From the NCBI RefSeq assembly GCF_024362695.1, contig NW_026063270.1, forward strand, positions 186,001 through 250,000: 64,000 bases of DNA, read 5' to 3'. Below the pieces are notes generated by a model. The model saw nothing but the letters and a program-made list of their open reading frames with translations, ran no database searches and was not told the DNA's origin. The position numbers and the translations under genes are program-made. This document shows, piece by piece, positions 23,360 through 33,865 of the stretch (its first letter is position 1; every line of letters begins with the position of its first letter). This DNA comes from Pectinophora gossypiella (lineage: Eukaryota > Arthropoda > Insecta > Lepidoptera > Gelechiidae).

Positions 23360-23410
23360 TGCACAAAATGTGCATGTTAATCTTACCCTTTATTGGTAAC
23401 TATAGTTACC
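23360..23410. repeat. Palindromes at the right border of the piggyBac region
   Basis: CATGCACA-AAA-TGTGCATG is a perfect hairpin with 8-bp arms, followed by TTAA. Then comes GGTAACTATAGTTACC (23395-23410), a perfect 16-bp palindrome related to the pair at 18621-18679. Their position suggests the right end of the element or its subterminal region. Confidence 0.45.
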
Positions 23411-23929
23411 ATAGACTTAAAAAGGTAGGAACGCTCAGTGTAAACAGAAACTTAGCGAGGGCGGCCATCTTGGTAAGAATACGGTGTTACAAATAAGTCG
23501 TGACCAGGTGTTATATTTATATTTCTTGTGTTTAAACTAAATAACATTAAAATATAATTTGAATACTAGTAAAAAGTGTAAAAAATATTACAGTTCCTAG
23601 AACATGATACTTTACATGCTATTAACAGGCATGGCTGGGATAACTGAAAAAATGAGCGGATTCTGTCAATTCTAATTGGATTTGAGATAGATTTTATAAT
23701 GTGATCTTTTTTTATTTTTATCTAATTAGAATCATTGCACGTCTCGCTTGCTGTTTCTGAATTTTCTTTATTATAGCCACAGTAGTTTTTGAGTTACACG
23801 CCTTTTTATAACACGCCACGATATCGCTCACCGAACGCCGCGCCAGTTCGAAATGCCTGGACTGTTGAGGCTAGATTTGCTAGTGCGCCTGGACTGTCAA
23901 GTGGATATATATATAACAATATACTTAGA
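23411..23929. other. Non-coding spacer
   Basis: No gene is seen. At 23460-23475 'gggcggccatcttgg' resembles the conserved core of the nearby array units. Close to 23900 a short (TA)n tract 'gtggatatatatataacaat' may be the tail side of the reverse-transcriptase fragment that follows. Confidence 0.35.
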
Positions 23930-24708
23930 CTACGAATATTCTATGGATAAAAAGTGCTCTTTGACTCTCTTCTTAAAAATTAGGTAAGAGGAACTCTCCT
24001 GAACTACCCTCGGCAGCCTATTCCAGAGCATGGCTGCACGGACGGAAAATGAGTGAAAGCCAAAATTGGTATTGGTCCTAGGTATCTCCAGCATCTTAGT
24101 AATACATGGACGCCTAGAACGTGAGGGAGGGGGCAGGAGGTGGAAGCGGGACCGTAGATAAGAAGGGGTACCAGGATCATAGAGAATTTTGTAAAGGAAG
24201 GAAAGGATGTGCACATCACGGCGAAGTCGGATAGGGAGCCATTTTAACGACGCACGAAACTCGGAAATATGGTCATACTTGCGTAAGCCGAAGATGAAAC
24301 GTATCGCCAAATTTTGAAGACGCTCGAGTTTGTTAAGCAGCTCCTCGGTTACATCCAAGTAACAGACGTCCGCGTAGTCGAGAATCGGGAGCAGGAGAGA
24401 TTGCGCCAGCATAATCTTGGTGTGAAAAGGGAGGAAGAATTGGAGACGCTTGAGAGAGTGAAACGTGAAGTGCATACGCTTGCTCAGCTCATTAATATGA
24501 GAAGACCAAGACATATGACAATCCATTATAAGCCCCAAATTTTTCGCCTTCTCAGAATAGGCAATAGGGATCCCGTCGTAGACAAGCGGAGGAAAAGAAT
24601 TCCAGTCAAGCATACTTCTGAGTCTACTGCTACCCACGATCAACGCCTGTGATTTAGCGGGATTGACAAGGAGACCAAAAGTAGTGAAAACAATACAAAT
24701 TAAAGAAT
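23930..24708 (-). pseudogene. 5'-truncated non-LTR retrotransposon reverse transcriptase, C-terminal part
   Basis: The minus frame gives the end of a LINE reverse transcriptase: GLLVNPAKSQALIVGS, then KAKNLGLIMDCHMSWSSHI, ILDYADVCYLDV, LQNLAIRFIFGLRKYDHIS, WLPIRLRRDVHILSFLYKIL, and a C-terminal FSVRAAMLWNRLP with a stop at 23930. These are the conserved segments downstream of the YADD catalytic motif in Jockey/CR1-like elements. The catalytic part and the endonuclease are missing. On its 5' side it abuts array sequence at about 24703-24708, as expected for a 5'-truncated insertion. The open frame runs on into array sequence up to 24796 by chance. The domain reads without a break, so the copy is not very old. 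Confidence 0.8.
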
Positions 24709-25761
24709 TTAATAGATTTCGTGAAAACAAAAAGTTCCAGGTGCGATAGTTTCGCCAGGCCGTAGGGTGTCTCCCTGATGCGGAGCAGTTTTTCAAGATC
24801 GAACAGTTTTTCCATACTCAGCTTGACGTTTCGATCACACCTCCCATACATCATTTTTACCTCCGAGACATTTTCTGGAAAAACGAAATTTTGTACGGCG
24901 GCCATCTTGTTTTTTCGCCATTTTGTTTTTTTCTCACCGGTGATTAAATTTGACTAAGAATTTAATAGATTTCGTGAAAACAAAAAAGTTCCAGGTGCGA
25001 TAGTTTTGCCAGGCCGTAGGGTGTCTGCCTGATGCGGAGCAGTTTTTCAAGATCGAACAGTTTTTCCATACTCAGCTTGACGTTTCGATCACACCTCCCA
25101 TACATCAATTTTACCTCCGAGACATTTTCTGGAAAAACGAAATTTTGTATGGCGGCCATCTTGTTATTTCGCCATTTTGTTTTTTTTTTCACCGGCGATT
25201 GGATTTGACCAAGATTTAAGTAGGTTTCGTGAAAAAATTATTGCTCCAGGTTTTATAGTTTTGCCAGGCCGTAGGGTGTCTCCCTGATGCGGAGCAGTTT
25301 TTCAAGATCGAACAAATTTTCCATACTCAGCTTGACGTTTCGATCACACCTCCCATACATCATTTTTACCTCCGAGACATTTTCTGGAAAAACGAAATTT
25401 TGTACGGCGGCTATCTTGATTTTCCGCCATTTTGATTTTTATTCACCGGTTATTAAATTTGACCAAGAATAAAATAGGTTTTGTGAAAACAAAAAAGGTC
25501 CAGATGCGATAGTTTCGCCAGGCCGTAGGGTGCCGCCCTGATGCGGAGCAGTTTTTCAAGATCGAACAAATTTTCCATACTCAGCTTGACGTTTCGATCA
25601 CACCTCTCATACATCAAATCAAATCAAATCAAATATACTTTACATCATTTTTACCTCCGAGACATTTTCTGGAAAAACGAAATTTTGTATGGCGGCCATC
25701 TTGTTTTTCCGCCATTTTGATTTTTTTTCACCGACAATACAATTTGACCAAGATTTAATAT
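24705..25761 (-). repeat. Array element E0, about four units of roughly 253 bp, split by Gypsy-1
   Basis: The landmark 'gccaggccgtagggtg' recurs near 24757, 25010, 25265 and 25518. Each unit runs through 'gatgcggagcagttttt', a 'ccatactc' stretch, 'catacatcatttttacctcc', 'tatggcggccatcttgtttt', 'ccgccattttg' and 'tttgaccaagatt'. The unit is non-coding; the many 60-100-residue frames are its translations. The array element resumes at 31926 beyond Gypsy-1. Confidence 0.85.
25610..25647 (-). mobile_element. 24-bp non-LTR retrotransposon micro-insertion with 7-bp TSD
   Basis: Within an array unit, TACATCA occurs at 25610-25616 and again at 25641-25647. The 24 bp between them, read on the minus strand, are AAGTATATT followed by (TGATT)3. 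All sister units have a single TACATCA here. This is the expected footprint of an extremely 5'-truncated retrotransposition. Confidence 0.75.
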
Positions 25762-25765
25762 ATAG

Positions 25766-26073
25766 TTTTAGGGTCAGAAGTGGTAATAATTTAAAAAAAA
25801 CAAAACTAACAATCACACTTTTTATTTGAATTTAAATTTTAACAATCACTTAAATACAGAAAAAAAGAAACAAAAACAAAATAACCTCGCTTGAAAATGC
25901 AACAGAAAAACAGGAAAATATCGAACAAAAATGGCTCACGTGACCTGGAACGTAGTCCTCTACCGATCCGTAGGCTTCGACGTCTCTCGAGCAAATGTCC
26001 GCCAAACTGGCGCGCGATGCTTTTTATAGAAGTCGGAGGTGCTACGATCGATCAGTGGGGGGTTACGCTTATA
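25766..26073 (-). repeat. Gypsy-1 3' LTR
   Basis: 308 bp, identical in length to the partner at 31618-31925, with one substitution seen. It is A-rich in its U5-side half and contains 'ctcacgtgacctggaacg'. In transcription sense (minus) this is the downstream LTR. Confidence 0.9.
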
Positions 26074-26399
26074 CGGCCTCTCCTGATGATAGGTCGTCCT
26101 CGACCTGGTCATTAACTAGGGGAGTTCTGGATGAGGGTCCGGCAATCGCAGCTTGTTCAGTCTCCCTATCGCAGTCCAGTAGTGGCATCGATGGTAGTGC
26201 GTTGGGTAGCGCTATTTCGGTGTCCACAACTCCGTCGTCTGAAACGAGTCGAACATTAGAGATTGTTTCCTGAAATATCACACTCCTTTCGCGCTCCTTT
26301 CACATATCATTCACTTAATTCAGACAGTCTTTCATTCTTCACATCTTAAGCTCCTTGCATAATACTCGCATACGCACACACATTTTGGAATTAGAACAT

Positions 26400-26830
26400 G
26401 TACGCCTTGACAGGTGACTGCCAATGCCCAGGGACGACTTGGTCAATCAATATCTGTCAACCGTAGAACGACTTGACAGACATTGCCAACGTCCGAGCCT
26501 GCCTAGTAACAAGGCTACAGGCAACAAGCGACAACATGACTGACACGTCCGCTTAAAAGCGACTTGACGATTAACGTCAACGCCAAGGACGACTTGGTCA
26601 CTCAATATTTGCCAATGACCATGATGACTTGACGAGATGACGTCAACGCCAAGACGGCTTAACAAATATTGCCAACGTCCACGGACGACTTGGTCACTCA
26701 ATGTTTATCAGCGTCAATAGTGGCATGACGATCAAACGCCATCACTTAGACAGCTTGAAAAACATTGCTAACGTCCACGCCCGACTAGCAACAAGGCTAC
26801 AGGCAACAAGATCTACTTTATTCTAAGCCC
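26400..26830 (-). repeat. Degenerate repeats in the Gypsy-1 3' non-coding region
   Basis: The phrases 'acgacttggtca-tcaatat', 'attgccaacgtcc' and 'caaggctacaggcaacaag' recur. The last occurs near 26508 and again near 26790. The array sits between the pol stop and the 3' LTR and has no open frame. Similar untranslated tandem repeats occur in many Gypsy elements. Confidence 0.6.
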
Positions 26831-27026
26831 ACAGAACATTGCTCACCACTACTCAGAAAGGGGCCTAAGTTCAGGGTTATGAGAGGATTTGGATATATTC
26901 GCGTGCCGGCTTTTAAGTAAAATTTGGAAGTCGTCAGTTAGTCAGGTCAAAGAGAAAGAACACAGGGGTTTCAAGAGGGGTATATGTGGTAAACAATGTA
27001 ACGCTAGCCCCGAAAAAAGCTGTCTC

Positions 27027-30000
27027 TTATTTCAACTCACTCTCGAAGAAAGCAGCGCACGACTCCGGACACCATTCGCCGCGCCAAGCAACCATATGCT
27101 GCGCAGCTGCCTGCGTGAGCTTCCCACGGCCTCCGCTCAGAAGTTTCAATTCGTAGCGGCCGCCCGGTAAGGTCTTCACCACTTTGTACGGCCCACGCAT
27201 ACCAGGGTCAAGTTTCCCGGTTACCTGTGAGAACTTAATCACAAATACCAAATCGTTAACATGAAACAAACGCGGTGGGCGTCTGTGGCGATTCACATGC
27301 TCGTCTTGTTTAAACTGGTTGTCCAGAAGTCGTTGTCGAACATTGGCCCTGGTTATCTCGCGTACAGCCTCTCGGTTAGGTGATGTTCCCTCGAGAGCCA
27401 CGTCCCTCACCAAGTTACGGATGACGGGTGTCGTCCCTTCCGTTCCAATCAGAATGTTCAGTGGCGATGCCTGTGTGGTCTTCTGCTTCGTGATGTTCAA
27501 AACGAGCTGCATCTTCCACAAGACATCCGACCATGATGCATTTTTGTGATTGACTTCGATGCGTATCATGTTTAAGACAGTGCGTACGTACCGCTCGACT
27601 TGGCCATTAGAGTGGTGCATTTCCGGAGTGATGAAATGCAACTCGCACCCTAAGCCGTCCATCCAGGTCTTGAACTCGTTAGACTCGAACATCCGCCCTT
27701 TGTTTGTGACCATTAGTTTGGGGACACCGAATAAAGAGATAGCCTGCGATATGACACGTTTGAGTTCACCTACATCTTGGCGATATATCGGCTGTTACAT
27801 GGAGTACTTCGAAAATGAGTCGACTAAGATAAGTACGAACCTATACCCTTCGGACTCTGGGAGAGGACCTAAGGCATCTACGTGCACAACGTGGAAAGGC
27901 TCAGCAGGTTTTTCCCATGATGTAATGTGCTGCAGTGGTGCCCGAGGTACTCGTTTCTTTGAAATGCACACTAAGCAATGAGAAATATATTTCCTGACGA
28001 ACTGCCTTAGACCAGGGAACCAGAAGTGTCGCAGAATCAGGTCTTGAGTCTTCTCGTGTCCAATATGTTCGTGCTCGTCATGAAATATCCGTAAAAGGCT
28101 TAGACGGTAACCTTTCGGGATGTAGCAGAGCAGTCGTGGCTCCTCGCCTACAGTGGAGTACTTGTAATAAAGGAGTTCATTTTGTACTACATACCTGTTG
28201 GTGTCAAGAGTACCGTCTTGAAGTTTCTGGATGAGGTCTTGACTCTCCTGGTCGGCTGACTGTGCTATTTGGGCCCAGCTGCGGGGTCTGGAAATCTGGT
28301 TAACTCTAGCTGGGTTCCGGCTCAAGTAGTCGGCATGTTGCATTAGAACTCCTTTGCGATACTCGATATTGAAGTGGAAGTCCTGGAGGTAGATCCACCA
28401 CCGAGCGACACGAGGTAGCAGGTCTTTTTTCCTTTCAGTTGATTTCAGAGCATTGCAGTCTGTGACCATAACGAATTGCATCCCCACGAGGTAGTGTCGA
28501 AAATGCTGGAGTGCCTTGACTACGGCCAGAGTCTCGAGCTCGTAGGAGTGGTATTTGTTTTCGGCTCCTTGGGTAACTTTACTAAAATAGAATACCACGT
28601 GCTTCTTACCATCTGGATGAGTCTGTAGTAGCACCGCTCCATAGCCCGCATTGCTCGCATCCGTGTGGACCTCAGTAGGTAGCTCGGGATCAAAAATGGC
28701 GAGTACCGGTTCGCTAGTAAGATGTTTTATTAGGTCTTGTCGTATGGCTTCACATTCAGGACTCCAGTTGAACGCGACACCCTTTCTAGTTAGAAGCGTG
28801 ATGGGCGCGGTTTTAGTCGCATATCCTTTGATATACCGGCGAAAATACCCGGCCAGGCCAAGTAACTGTCGCACCTGTTTAACATTTTCAGGTGGCGTCG
28901 TGTTAACAAGTGCCTCTACTTTCCTTGGGCTCGGTCGAACCTGACCTTTACTTATAACTCGCCCAAGGTATTCAATTTCGGTCGTAAGGAAGGAACACTT
29001 TTGGAGATTAATTGAAAATCCTGCCTGAGTGAGCGTCGACAACACCCTTCGCAGCAATTCAATGCCTTCGGTTATAGTGTTACTCATAAGGAGCACATCG
29101 TCTACGTAGACCAAGACACTACCCTCGTCGATGAAACTTCGTAACGCGTCATTAATTATGCGCTGATATACAATAGGGGAATTAGCAAGACCGAAGGGCA
29201 TTTTGACATACTCGAAATGGTCCTCTGGTGTCACAAACCCCGTCAGAGGGATGCATTCCTCTTTAATCGGGATCTGGTGAAAACCAGTGGCCATGTCGAG
29301 GCTTGAGAAGTACTTGTAGCCTCCAAGTCTATCGATGTGGTCGTCGATGAGGGGGAGTGGGTATCGGTCTTTGACAGTGATGCGGTTCAACGCCCTGAAG
29401 TCAACGCAAAGTCTATCCGTGCCGTCACGTTTCTTAACTAAAATGATTGGACTGGCATATTCGGACTTTGACCGCCTAATAATGCCTTTATCTAGAAGAT
29501 CTTTTATGATTTCTCGTACTTTAATTTTCTCTTGATACGACAACTTATAGGGGCGATATACTATCGGCGAGGAACTCGTCAGTTTTATGTCCATCTCCCC
29601 TGTCTTTACCGTCGTCGTGGCAGTGCCGGAAATAAGGAAATCAGAGAACTGATTGATGACGGAAAATAGAGTCTTACGATCTTCGCCCATTAGAGGTGTG
29701 TTCACCTCGAAAGATTCGATGGGAACGGCTGAGTGCGGATGAAAGTGTAAGCAGTCGTCTGATCGTGTTAAATATTGCCTATCCTTTGTCCTAACATACG
29801 TTACTCCTTCCCGATTCAGGACGTCCGTTCCGATTATGATGGGTGCGTTCATACACTCAGACGGTACAACAACTAAGTCCGCTTCAAGGCTAATTTCACT
29901 AAATTCTAGCGTGACTGTAACGTAAGATGTGGCGTTGATTTCCTTCTCGGATATTCCCTTAAGAACGCATTTCCTAGGTTTGGGCTGACATGGGAGATAT

Positions 30001-31436
30001 TTAAGTACGTCTGATGAAATGAGAGACACGTTCAGAGCACCGCTGTCTATCAAAACGTCAACTGGGATACCTTCGATTACCGCTGCAGTGATATCACTGT
30101 TTCGTGGGGCGCTAGCATCTCCATCCGAGCAAAGATTAACATTATGCTGGTTTCGGGGTTCTGAACGTGCCTTTGCGAAACATTTGCTTACGTCATGTCC
30201 CGGTTTTTTACAGAAGGTACAGGCACTATTTGTAGGCGGCTTCAGTGTGCCCACTGACGGTGCGAGGTTCGGTGGATTCCCGCTTGAACCGCGTCTAATT
30301 TTCTTGGGGCAATTACGACCTATGTGACCTCGTTGATTGCAATGGAAACATTTAATATCCGGACGTTCATTTTGTTTACTCGGCTGATTTGTCTTAGGAT
30401 GTAAATTATTGGGGTGGCTACTAAGTTTCCCTCGGTTGGGTTTGACGTATATTGACAGAAATGACACAATGTTATCAGAAGTCAAGTCCGCATTAGCTGC
30501 AGCGGCCCGGACCTGCGGATCGTCTATTCCACGAATTACTATAAGGGTCCGCAACTCGTCGGAAAGACCCCGTACAATCCGTAGACGTAACAGCGTTCGA
30601 CGTGCGTACTCAGCGTAGGTAGTATACGAGTTTGACGTAGTATTCATGGCCGTAAAGAGAATGTTCGCATAGTCTAACTTCGTGGGGTAAAGTGGGATGA
30701 ACTCGCGTTTAAAATTCGACCAAGTCCGGTCGTTTGTAACCCATTCACCTAGCCACACCTTAGCATCCCCCTTAAGACAGGAAGCGACACGGGATAAGCA
30801 TTCCTGATCGCCCCAGCCGTTAGAAGTTTTAGCGCGATCAACTTCCTCACACCATGCTTCTATGTTGTGTACGGTGGGATCGAAATTCGAGATATAGTAA
30901 CTGTTTGATCTAACGGGTTGGTTTGATTTTAGAACTTCTAACAAGGCCTGTGCAAGGGTAGACGCCTCGGAGGAACGACACTCCGACTCACAAAGGCGGC
31001 GCCCCGTACCATAAGGTCGGTGAGTGGTGTCAGTCCCTTTATCCCGACTACCATCGTTTACGGGTAAAGGACTAGGCGTTCGAGTGGACGACGGGCGTAT
31101 ATCGCGGGTGCGGCGCTTGGTACTCCGGGAACGTCTCGCGGACCTACTACGTCTTTCATCGCGGGATGGACTTCGCGTATACAACTTTGGGTGGGAGCGC
31201 GTTATAACCCTATCGCGTGACGAAGTGCGCGACCGATAACGGCGGTGTCGATTATCAGCACGACGGCGGTCCCTACAGCGTGAAGAACGCGGGGGGGGCG
31301 ATCTTGATCTAGCCAGGGTTCGAGAACTACTGCGAGACCTACTACGCGTCATGCTTCGAACACGAGAACGTACGCGGACACGCGAGCCACTTCGTGTACG
31401 ACGTCGCGATTTACGGCAACGCTTGCTACGTTCCAT
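27027..31436 (-). pseudogene. Gypsy-1 Gag-Pol polyprotein with nonsense codon in integrase
   Basis: A single gag-pol frame. The frame is open from a GTG at 31463, but the first ATG is at 31436. Residues from 31463: Arg/Ser-rich domain 10-130; gag core about 180-345; zinc knuckles CFHCNQRGHIGRNC (372-385) and CTFCKKPGHDVSKC (415-428); protease IDSGA (about 472-476); reverse transcriptase 640-830 with YVDD (786-789); RNase H with HTDASNAGYG near 933 and TDCNAL near 1001; integrase zinc finger HDEHEHIGH and CLVC (1163-1166); core Asp in HVDALG (1196). A TAA at 27797-27795 ends the frame inside the integrase, and the same frame continues to 27027. There the second catalytic position reads VTNKGRMF, with Asn in place of the invariant Asp. 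The last motif HHSNGQVERYVRT keeps its Glu. The copy cannot make a complete integrase. Confidence 0.9.
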
Positions 31437-31604
31437 CACTACAACACTCGCGGTAATACGCACTTATTCACGGGACGCACTGATACACAACACAATTGAC
31501 ACATAAACAAAATTTCAAATAAACGGTTATCGCTACGAAAAAAAAAATCAAGCGGGCTACTCTGCTTTGTACGTCGTAACTATAGTGGGCAAATGAAGTT
31601 CTTT

Positions 31605-31617
31605 ATCCCACTTCTGA
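31605..31617 (-). promoter_or_regulatory. Gypsy-1 primer-binding site, tRNA-Leu-like, at an LTR-spanning hairpin
   Basis: Right after the 5' LTR the sense strand reads TCAGAAGTGGGAT. This matches the complement of a tRNA-Leu 3' end but lacks the leading TGG, so the match begins about five bases inside the tRNA. The same ten bases occur inverted in the LTR end (plus CCACTTCTGA 31608-31617, TCAGAAGTGG 31626-31635, loop TTTTAGGG). The RNA could therefore fold back across the LTR junction. Confidence 0.55.
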
Positions 31618-31925
31618 TTTTAGGGTCAGAAGTGGTAATAATTTAAAAAAAACAAAACTAACAATCACACTTTTTATTTGAATTTAAATTTTAACAATCA
31701 CTTAAATACAGAAAAAAAGAAACAAAAACAAAATAACCTCGCTTGAAAATGCAACAGAAAAACAGGAAAATATCGAACAAAAATGGCTCACGTGACCTGG
31801 AACGTAGTCCTCTACCGATCCGTAGGCTTCGACGTCTCTCGAGCAAATGTCCGCCAAACTGGCGCGCGATGCTTTTTATAGAAGTCGGAGGTGCTACGAT
31901 CGATCAGTGGGGGGTAACGCTTATA
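31618..31925 (-). repeat. Gypsy-1 5' LTR
   Basis: 308 bp, the upstream LTR in transcription sense. Its outer end abuts the ATAG target duplication. Its inner end is followed by the primer-binding site and a leader of about 180 bp before the first gag ATG. Confidence 0.9.
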
Positions 31926-32150
31926 ATAGATAAATAGGTTTTGGGAAAAAAAAATGATTCAGGTATAATAGTTGCGCCAGACTGTAGGGTATCTCCCTGA
32001 TGCGGAGCAGATTTTCTAGATCTGGAAGTTTTCCCATACTCATCTGGAGGTCCCGATCACACCCCCCCATACATCATTTTCACCCCCCGATGCTCCTTCT
32101 AGGAGAACAACTATGTCAGTCAGTCAGTCAGTGGGTTTGTAGCTTTAATA
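31926..32150 (-). repeat. Remainder of array element E0, 5' terminal part
   Basis: The sequence picks up the array unit after Gypsy-1. It then passes into the distinct terminal unit 'ccccccgatgctccttct', the (GTCA)n tract and 'gtgggtttgtagcttta'. The last phrase closes every element of this family on the plus-right side. Confidence 0.8.
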
Positions 32151-32154
32151 ATAA

Positions 32155-33205
32155 CTAGATTTCGCGTGGTTCGCTCGCAGCAAGCTGCTCGCGTGTCCTG
32201 TATTAGTTCGAAGCTTTGTATGGCGGCCATCTTGTTTTCGTGAAATCAAAAAAGTTCTAGGTGCTATAGTTTTGCCAGGCCGTAGGGTGACCCCTGATGC
32301 GGAGCAGTTTTCCAAGATGACGTTCCGATCACACCCCAATACATCATTTTTACCTCGTGAGACATTTTCTGGAAAAACAAAAATTTGTATGGCGGCCATC
32401 TTGTTTTTCGGCCATTTTGTTTTTTTTTCACTGGCGATAAAATTTGTCCAAGACTTTAATAGGCTTCGTGAAAACAAAAAAGTTCCAGGTGCGATAGTTT
32501 CGCCAGGCTGTAGGGTGTCTCCCTGATGCGGAGCAGCTTATGAAGATCGAAAAGTATTTCCATACTCAACATGATGTTTCGATCACATTCCTCATACATC
32601 ATTTTTACCCCCGAGGCATTTTCGGGAAAACGAAAATTTTGTATGGCGGCCATCTTGTTTTACCGCCATTTTAGTTTTTTTTCACCGGAGATTGAATTTG
32701 ACCAAGATTTAAATAGATTTCGTGAAAACAAAAAAGTTCCAGGTGCGAAAGGTTTGCCAGGCCGTAGGGTGTCTCCCTGATGCGGAGCAGTTTCTGAAGA
32801 TGGAGAAGTATTTCCAAACTCACCAAGACGTTCCAATTACAACCCCATACACAGTATTTACCAACGAAACATTTTCTGGAAAAACAAACTTTTGTATGGC
32901 GGCCATCTTGTTTTTCCGCCATTTTGATTTTTTTTCACCCACGATAAAATTTGACCAAGATTTAAATAGGCCTCGTGAAAAAAGAATCATTCTATGTGCG
33001 ATAGTTGCGCCAGGCCGTATAGTCTCTCCCTCATGCGGAGCAGTTTTTCAAGATCTGGAAGTTTTCCCATACTCACCGGGAGGTCCCGATCACAACCCCC
33101 ATACATCATTTTTACCCCCCGACGCTCCTTCTGGGAGAACAACTCTGTCAGTGAGTGAATCAGTCAGTCAGTCAGTCAGTACATGGGTTTGTAGCTTTAT
33201 ATAAT
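32155..33205 (-). mobile_element. Array element E1, complete, about four units
   Basis: It opens on the plus strand with CTAGATTTCGCGTGGTTCGC and 'gcagcaagctgctcgcg'; read on the minus strand, this is a Helitron-like 3' end ...CTAG|T. It closes with (GTCA)n and 'gggtttgtagctttatata'. In between lie about four units of the 250-bp repeat. It contains no transposase. Helitron membership is inferred from the CTAG end and the hairpin; the TC start expected at the other end is not clear. Confidence 0.7.
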
Positions 33206-33233
33206 ATAAAATAAATAAATAAATAAATAATAA

Positions 33234-33390
33234 CTAGATGTCGCGTGGTTCGCTCGCAGCAAGCTGCTCGCGGGTCTTGTTTTCCCTCCATTTTTTTACC
33301 GCGATAGAATTTGACCAAGACTTGAATAGGTCTCGTGAAATCAAAAAAGTTCTAGGTGCTATAGTTTTGCCAGGCCGTAGGGTGACCAGA
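33234..33390 (-). mobile_element. Array element E2, truncated
   Basis: It has the CTAGATGTCGCG end and the first half unit up to 'ccgtagggtgacc', then breaks at about 33385 into unrelated AG-rich sequence. It lies directly after E1 with only a short (AAAT)n linker. Confidence 0.7.
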
Positions 33391-33865
33391 GAGAAAAGAG
33401 AGAAAAGGCAGCCCCCGACGGATATTCCTCGGTTATGTATTATGGTAAAATTATTATCGCTACATTTAAGTATATTTTCGAGAAACAGACACGTTAGGAA
33501 AAAACTGTAAACATCCATATTCATTGTTTAGGTACTTAAGTATATCTATTACCGATGTCTCGAGATATCAACTCTTTTTAGAAAGTATTTTTAAGTCTAA
33601 TATAATATTTCGTTACATAATAATTGGGTTAAGTCGGGGGTTTTGAGTTATTTTATTCTTTTTCGATGAGATTTTTACCGTCGTGGGTTTTTTCAAAATT
33701 TTTAATTTTGCTTAATTTTATTTCAGACTTTTTAGAGAGCATATACGATTCATAATCTATATAATGTGTAGGTAAGATCTCGCAAAACAATAAGTGTGAT
33801 TCATCCTACCACATAATATTAAGTCCCTTATTATATATTATACAGTTGCTTTCTGTTTAAAGTTA
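33391..33865. other. AT-rich spacer
   Basis: No gene. Short frames here translate simple AT-rich sequence. The phrase 'ccgtcgtgggttttttc' near 33678 recalls the end of the repeat that follows. Confidence 0.35.

Larger units (their letters stand above)
25762..31929 (-). mobile_element. Gypsy-1: LTR retrotransposon, 6.16 kb, with 4-bp target duplication
   Basis: Two 308-bp direct repeats (25766-26073 and 31618-31925) bracket a minus-strand gag-pol. I find one difference between them (26064 T versus 31916 A). ATAG at 25762-25765 and at 31926-31929 is the likely target-site duplication. The ends read TTTTAGGG...GCTTATA on the plus strand and so lack the usual TG...CA. The element lies inside a unit of the array repeat. 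Enzyme order (PR-RT-RNase H-IN) assigns it to Gypsy (Metaviridae). The clade is not fixed. Confidence 0.9.

Noticed and set aside
24314..24652. A 112-residue plus-strand frame with coiled-coil-like Glu/Arg composition
   Set aside because: It is antisense to the reverse transcriptase fragment, whose motifs are on the minus strand.
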